In this document: one piece after another, positions 4,554 through 8,647 of the stretch | How the letters are laid out: each line of letters opens with the position of its first letter | Numbering within the stretch: position 1 is the stretch's first letter | NCBI GenBank assembly: GCA_001873755.1 | Contig: MNZT01000035.1 | Coordinates: 1 to 8,647 of the forward strand | Length of the DNA: 8,647 nucleotides | Source: Candidatus Wirthbacteria bacterium CG2_30_54_11 | GTDB lineage: Bacteria > Patescibacteriota > CG2-30-54-11 | Direction of reading: 5' to 3' | Translations under genes and position numbers: made by a program | The notes under the pieces: model-generated | What the model was told of the DNA's origin: nothing | Seen by the model: only the letters and a program-made list of their open reading frames with translations | Databases searched by the model: none

Positions 4554-7500
4554 TCACACTTTCAGAAAATCCGGAAGGGTCGCGTAGAGCTGGGTGATCT
4601 GATCGTATTTCTGGTTCAGAAAGTCGCGCAGCTGATCGAGATTGGCAAGCATCTGGTCGATCTTTGACTCGGACGCGTCTAAGCCTAACTTTTCCAGCAT
4701 ATTCTTCAGGAACCGTTTGAGCATATCTCTCATACCCGGATCAGATATTTCCCGCTCTATCTTTTTCAACAAAGCATCATAGGGCTTCATGAACTGCTCG
4801 CGCGTCTGACCGGCAGCGGACTCAGAACCGTGCCAGCCGAAAATCTGGTTGCGGACAAAATTCTCATCAACATATTTGACCACCCGTTCGCAGGGAAAAT
4901 CAGGACATTCCAGCCCGCAGGACTTGGGACAGCCCATCATATCTTCAAAGAGCGAGGGGTCGACTTTCAGTATATCCAGGACTTCTTTCTTGTGCGGCAT
5001 GTTATCCAGCTTTGTCCTGAATATCGGCTGAATATCGCCACCCTCTGTACGCATGAAGGCCTGAGGACGCTGGAAAGCCGCCTGATACATGGCACTGGCA
5101 AAATTGACCCGTACGGTCTCTTCTTCGGTCAGAGCCTCGCCACCGAGCACTATCAGTTCCTCGTCCTGCGTACGTTCGGGCAGGAGCATGTACATCTGAC
5201 CGTCCCGCAGTTCCATGGCCACACCCAACGGCTCCACTGCCCCGATGCCCAGTGCCTCGACCAGCTGACCGAAGATGAATTTATCCTTCAACTCCTGCTG
5301 CTCGCCCTCTATCAGCTGACTCGCTTCTTCTTCCTCTTCGTGAACGATCACCGATTCCGCGATGCGGTGCTCTTTTTCCTCTGCAACATACTGCTCATCT
5401 GAGACCTCGATCTCCGGTTCCGGTTCCGGCTCCGGTTCAGGAACCGGCTCAGCTTCAACAGAAATCTCAACCACCGGCTCTTCCTCAGGAGGCGGTTCTG
5501 CCGCAGGCTCTTCGGCAGGAAGCGTTTCCTCAAGTTTTTCTTCTTCTGCAGACTTCAGCTTTTCTTCCAGTTCAGCTTCTATCTGTGCCATCCGCTCTGC
5601 GAGCTCGGCTTCGGCTGCCATCCGTTCTGCCTCCAGCTCTTCCTCTGTCTTCGGTTCTTCTTCCACCACGACCTCTTCCACCTCTACCGTTTCTTCTACG
5701 GGCTGCTCTTCCAAAGCTGGCTCCTCCTCTTCAACTGGTTCTTCAACAACCTCGGGCTCAGCTGCAGGCTCCTCAGGCACTTCTTCCGGCTGTTCCTCTA
5801 TTTCAGACTCAGCATCAGCTGCTGCCTGCGCTGCATCGGCATCAGCCTGAGCCGCTGCGGCAGCCTCCAGAGCATCCTCGGATTCTTCGGCTTCTACCCC
5901 GGCTTCCACGATCGGTGTTTCGTCGACCGGAGCCTCGACCGCCGGCTGTTCCTCTATCTCACTTTCAGCGAGGGCATCAATTTCTCCCAACGAGTCCAGC
6001 TGCTCAACCGCCTCAGAGGTTTCCTCTGCAGGTATCTCTATCTGATCCTCTGGAGCCTCTTCAGACTCTTCAGACTCTTCAGACTCTTCCGGTTCCTCTG
6101 GTTCAGGTTCTTCGATAACCACCGGTTCTTCTTCCACCTCCGGCTCTGGCACTGGTTCGAGCGGCGCTTCCTGAGCTTCCTCAATTACTTCTTCCGGTTG
6201 CTCCTCCACGACAGGCTCTTCCACTATCTCGTCGTCGGCAAAAATGGCTGCTATTTCATCCGGCAGGGGTTCTTCTGTAGCCTGCTCCAAAGCGATCCGC
6301 TCCTCTTCGACTCGTTGTGCTTCCAGCCGCTCTTCTTCCTCCAGCACCTGATCGAGCGTCTTCTGTCCTTCCACCGTCTGCTGCAGTTCTGCTTCTTTGG
6401 CCAGTCTAGCCTCCTGTTCGACCACAGCATCAGCTTCCTCAGCGACCTGCTGCTCTGCCTGCTCGATTTCCAACGATTCCTGCTCGGCTGCTTCCTGTTC
6501 TGCCAGACGGGAAAGATCCAAAGCTTCTGCCTCTGCGGCTTCTGCTTTGGATCTTTCCTCCTGCTGTTGAACGTCCCGCTGCTCCTGTTGTCTCTGTTGT
6601 GCCTCTGCTGTAGTCTGCTCCAGGTCAGCTGCTTCACGGGCAGCCTGAGCAAGCTCAGCCTCTCCGGCAGCTTTCTGTACCAGCACCTGGCTGGCAGCTT
6701 CCTCGGCTGCTTTCGCCTCTTCCTGTTCCAGCTCCTGCCGCTGCTGTTCCTGCTGTACTTCGAGGTCAGCACTTTTCTGAACTCTGGCTTCTTCTGTCTG
6801 TAAACTGATTTCGATCTCCTGTGCCTGTGAAAGCTCCTGCTCCTGAGCTTTGACCGCGGCAAGTTCCTCCTGCCTGACGAGCTCTTCCTGTGCGGCAGTT
6901 TTCGCCTGGTCTGCAGTCTGAGCTTCAGCTTCAGCTTGAGCCCGGGCAACTTTTTCCTGCTCCTCTGCTTCCTTTTCCGAGTCAGACAACTCAACTTCCC
7001 GGGCAGTAGTTTCTGTCTGTTCCTGTTCAGCTGTTTTCTGTTTTTCCAGCTCTGCATTGTCCGATTCCTGTTGTTCCTGCTCTGCCTTTTGCAGGTCCTG
7101 CTGTTCCTTTTCCTGCTGCTGTACGTTTTCAAATTCGGACTGCCGTCTCTGTTCTTCATCCTTCTTTGCCTGTGCACCCTGTTGTTCTGTTTCGTTCTTC
7201 TCTCTCTCTTCTTTCTCCTGCTGAGCCTTCATCTGCGCTTCCTTTTCGGCCTGCTCCTGCCGTGCTTTCTGCGCTTCCTCATCTGCTTTTTCTGCTGCGG
7301 ACTTGACCTCTGCCGCTGCCTGTGCCTCTGAACGCTCCAGGTCTCTTTGTCTCTGCTCTTCTTCCTGCGTCAGCGATTCCTGCCGCTCAGCCTCGGATTG
7401 CGTTTCCTTTTCTGTATCTGACCGTAGAGCAGCTGCCTGTGCTTCCTGCTCGGTTTTCAGCTCATTTGCCTTCTGCTCTTCTTCTGCCTTTTCCTGTTCT

Positions 7501-8647
7501 GCTTTTTGTGTGGCCTGAGCTTCCTGTTGGACGCGATCCAAAGCAGTCTGCTCCTCAGATTCCTTTGCAGCAGCGGCTTCGTCTTCTGCCTTCCTGACTT
7601 TCTCCGCTTCCTGTTCCTGCAGCAACTCTTCACTGCGAACGACGGCTTCCTGTTCCTCTCTGGCCGTTGCCTCTTTTTCTTCCTCACTGACCTCTTCGAC
7701 CTCAGGAGCCGGGACTTCTTCCGGTTCCGGGACAGGTTCGGCCGGTTCTTCTTCAACCACTTCTTCGGCCTGCAGTTCCAGTTCCTTTGCTTGTTCTTCA
7801 GATTCTTTCTGCAAAGCTACTTCAGCTGCGGCCGCTTCCACGACTGCCTGCTTCTCTCCGTCAGCCTCCAGTTCAGCCTGTTGTTCAGCCTTTTCTGCTT
7901 CTGCGACTTTCAAAGCATCCTGGTCCTGGCCTTCTTCAATTGCTTCCTCCACAGGAGGTATCTCAACCGCTTCTTCCCTGACCTCAGAGCCTCCGCCGCC
8001 ATCAGCAGCCATATTTTCAACCGGCTCTTCTACCGACGGTTCCGGTTCCTGTACCTCTTCGATCAGCGACTGCAGTTCAACCGCCTGCTCATCATCCGGC
8101 GGCAGATCAAGTGACTCGATCCCGCCGTTCTCTTCAACCGCGTCGCTCCATTCCCTGGCGAATTTGTGGAGCATGGCTTCCTGCTGCAGGGAGACGAACG
8201 CCGCCATTTCCGAACTGCTGCGGCTCCATTCGGGGGATGAATCAGCGTCTTTGCGCAGTTCGCTTGAGATCGTCTGATAGTACTGCTCCCCGCTTTTGAT
8301 CCCGACCAGAAATGTCTGCAGTTTGTTCCAGTTCTCTCTCTCTGACAGATGACTGACCCAGTACACCATCTGAGGCTTGACCTCACGGAAGAAAAATCCC
8401 TCTATCTGGCTCGATCCGGAGGCATAGGCGCGATGATCAAATTTTTCACAACCCAAGGTTGTGATCAAATTTTTTTCGTAAAAAACAAAATCCCGCTCCA
8501 CCTGTGATCTCAAGGCGGACATATTGCGTTCGAGAGCTGCGGTATCCGGTTCTTCTGTGGCGGCAGACGATCGGATATGAGAGATGCCCTGCGCTACCGC
8601 CAGAGCTCCGGCGGCTCCCTTGGCGACGAGCTCGGCTGCGTCGCCCG
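4554..8647 (-). CDS. Giant acidic low-complexity protein, 5' end outside window
   Basis: I do not recognise this protein. Residues are numbered from the ATG at 8520-8522, giving 1,322 residues to the TGA stop. The frame stays open for 41 more codons to the window edge with coding-like sequence, and that ATG has no Shine-Dalgarno sequence, so the true start is probably upstream. Residues 1 to about 150 look folded, with aromatic-rich parts (FFFREVKPQMVYWVSHLS at 43-60). Residues about 155-273 are Glu/Pro/Ala-rich. Residues 274-751 contain no proline and only about three glycines, and are mostly Glu, Gln, Ala and Lys: a predicted very long helix or coiled coil. Residues 743-957 contain no Lys or Arg. 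A Pro/Glu-rich stretch follows to about 1050. Residues about 1070-1322 look folded, with clustered cysteines C1198, C1202, C1206 and C1211 and a helical Leu-rich end. No transmembrane segment or signal peptide is visible, but the N-terminus is missing. A rod-like spacer joining two folded domains is inference. Confidence 0.85.
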   Translation of the reverse strand, partial: GDAAELVAKGAAGALAVAQGISHIRSSAATEEPDTAALERNMSALRSQVERDFVFYEKNLITTLGCEKFDHRAYASGSSQIEGFFFREVKPQMVYWVSHLSERENWNKLQTFLVGIKSGEQYYQTISSELRKDADSSPEWSRSSSEMAAFVSLQQEAMLHKFAREWSDAVEENGGIESLDLPPDDEQAVELQSLIEEVQEPEPSVEEPVENMAADGGGGSEVREEAVEIPPVEEAIEEGQDQDALKVAEAEKAEQQAELEADGEKQAVVEAAAAEVALQKESEEQAKELELQAEEVVEEEPAEPVPEPEEVPAPEVEEVSEEEKEATAREEQEAVVRSEELLQEQEAEKVRKAEDEAAAAKESEEQTALDRVQQEAQATQKAEQEKAEEEQKANELKTEQEAQAAALRSDTEKETQSEAERQESLTQEEEQRQRDLERSEAQAAAEVKSAAEKADEEAQKARQEQAEKEAQMKAQQEKEEREKNETEQQGAQAKKDEEQRRQSEFENVQQQEKEQQDLQKAEQEQQESDNAELEKQKTAEQEQTETTAREVELSDSEKEAEEQEKVARAQAEAEAQTADQAKTAAQEELVRQEELAAVKAQEQELSQAQEIEISLQTEEARVQKSADLEVQQEQQRQELEQEEAKAAEEAASQVLVQKAAGEAELAQAAREAADLEQTTAEAQQRQQEQRDVQQQEERSKAEAAEAEALDLSRLAEQEAAEQESLEIEQAEQQVAEEADAVVEQEARLAKEAELQQTVEGQKTLDQVLEEEERLEAQRVEEERIALEQATEEPLPDEIAAIFADDEIVEEPVVEEQPEEVIEEAQEAPLEPVPEPEVEEEPVVIEEPEPEEPEESEESEESEEAPEDQIEIPAEETSEAVEQLDSLGEIDALAESEIEEQPAVEAPVDETPIVEAGVEAEESEDALEAAAAAQADADAAQAAADAESEIEEQPEEVPEEPAAEPEVVEEPVEEEEPALEEQPVEETVEVEEVVVEEEPKTEEELEAERMAAEAELAERMAQIEAELEEKLKSAEEEKLEETLPAEEPAAEPPPEEEPVVEISVEAEPVPEPEPEPEPEIEVSDEQYVAEEKEHRIAESVIVHEEEEEASQLIEGEQQELKDKFIFGQLVEALGIGAVEPLGVAMELRDGQMYMLLPERTQDEELIVLGGEALTEEETVRVNFASAMYQAAFQRPQAFMRTEGGDIQPIFRTKLDNMPHKKEVLDILKVDPSLFEDMMGCPKSCGLECPDFPCERVVKYVDENFVRNQIFGWHGSESAAGQTREQFMKPYDALLKKIEREISDPGMRDMLKRFLKNMLEKLGLDASESKIDQMLANLDQLRDFLNQKYDQITQLYATLPDFLKV
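5412..5441 (-). repeat. 6-bp tandem repeat encoding Pro-Glu pairs
   Basis: Five imperfect 6-bp units of the TTCCGG/CTCCGG type (plus strand) encode a PEPEPEPEPE run near residue 1030 of the giant acidic protein. Such Pro-Glu runs form stiff, extended, uncoiled spacers. Here the run lies just before the C-terminal folded domain. Confidence 0.7.
6061..6087 (-). repeat. 9-bp tandem repeat encoding Ser-Glu-Glu
   Basis: Three perfect copies of TCAGACTCT (plus strand) at 6061-6069, 6070-6078 and 6079-6087 encode ESEESEESE in the part of the giant protein that lacks Lys and Arg. The lack of any difference between copies suggests recent expansion by slippage. The 9-bp unit keeps the reading frame when copy number changes. 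Confidence 0.8.

Noticed and set aside
4297..4587. 96-residue plus-strand frame between the giant gene and lepA
   Set aside because: It runs through the 180-bp inverted-repeat element and into the 3' end of the giant gene, and its product reflects the repeat sequence.
4830..5402. 190-residue plus-strand frame opposite the C-terminal part of the giant protein
   Set aside because: It is an antisense shadow. The minus-strand frame is continuous through this region and contains the Cys cluster and folded-looking sequence.
5412..6087. Short tandem repeats considered as a CRISPR-like or satellite array
   Set aside because: The units are 6 and 9 bp, have no spacers, and keep the reading frame of the giant protein; they are coding microsatellites.
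5362..6118. Ser/Gly-rich and Pro/Leu-rich plus-strand frames
   Set aside because: They arise because Glu, Ala and Pro codons read in reverse give Ser, Gly, Leu and Pro codons without stops; composition is purely a mirror of the sense gene.
6251..7177. 308-residue Arg/Lys/Ser-rich minus-strand frame inside the giant gene
   Set aside because: It is an out-of-frame reading of the Glu/Gln/Ala repeat region and lies entirely inside the larger frame.
6198..8114. Leu/Phe/Cys-rich plus-strand frames (6198-6803, 6936-7331, 7506-8114) resembling membrane proteins
   Set aside because: The apparent hydrophobicity is the antisense of GAA, GAG, CAG and AAG codons. No start signals are seen and the sense strand is clearly coding.

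Overview
All genes I can support lie on the minus strand. In transcription order (right to left) they are: a very large, 5'-truncated acidic protein of unknown function (4554-8647); lepA, encoding elongation factor 4 (2368-4260); a truncated DUF3800 gene (2045-2347); an orphan second copy of the last 27 codons of lepA (1828-1908); folC (228-1646); and the start of an XRE-type helix-turn-helix regulator that leaves the window at base 1 (1-113). There are no RNA genes, no CRISPR array, and no transposase or integrase gene.

Organism: bacterial, moderately GC-rich by eye (not counted), standard code. The LepA switch I region (GITIKLTPVRM) and the phrase DFTYEVSRSLAA resemble LepA of candidate phyla radiation (Patescibacteria) lineages more than model bacteria. 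This is recalled family resemblance, not a tree, and I hold it at moderate to low confidence. Non-coding gaps contain palindromic repeats built on TGTCATCC/GGATCCAGA and CCCTTT-ATG-AAAGGG themes, of the kind found dispersed in many environmental genomes.

Region by region. Bases 1-227 hold the regulator start, its ribosome binding site, and a promoter region with a 22-bp inverted repeat that is a likely autoregulatory operator. folC is intact. Bases 1647-1827 hold a 94-bp hairpin repeat and a second small hairpin. Bases 1828-2448 are the most informative accessory region. The 3' end of lepA is present twice, 540 bp apart in direct orientation, with a DUF3800 gene between. The copies differ at 10 of 81 bases, 8 of them third codon positions, so both tails evolved as functional lepA ends before being brought together. 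This is what insertion of foreign DNA at the lepA 3' end, with replacement of the coding tail, would leave. Bases 4261-4553 hold the lepA leader and a 180-bp inverted-repeat element.

Nearly half the window is one gene. At least 1,322 and probably more than 1,363 residues are visible. Folded-looking ends flank about 900 residues of low-complexity Glu/Gln/Ala/Pro sequence, including about 478 residues with no proline (predicted continuous helix), then 215 residues with no lysine or arginine. A four-cysteine cluster lies in the C-terminal domain. I do not recognise the family. It looks like a long rod or spacer joining two folded domains, and it is the best candidate here for something undescribed.

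The genes do not form an obvious pathway. lepA (translation) and folC (folate) are housekeeping genes next to accessory DNA.
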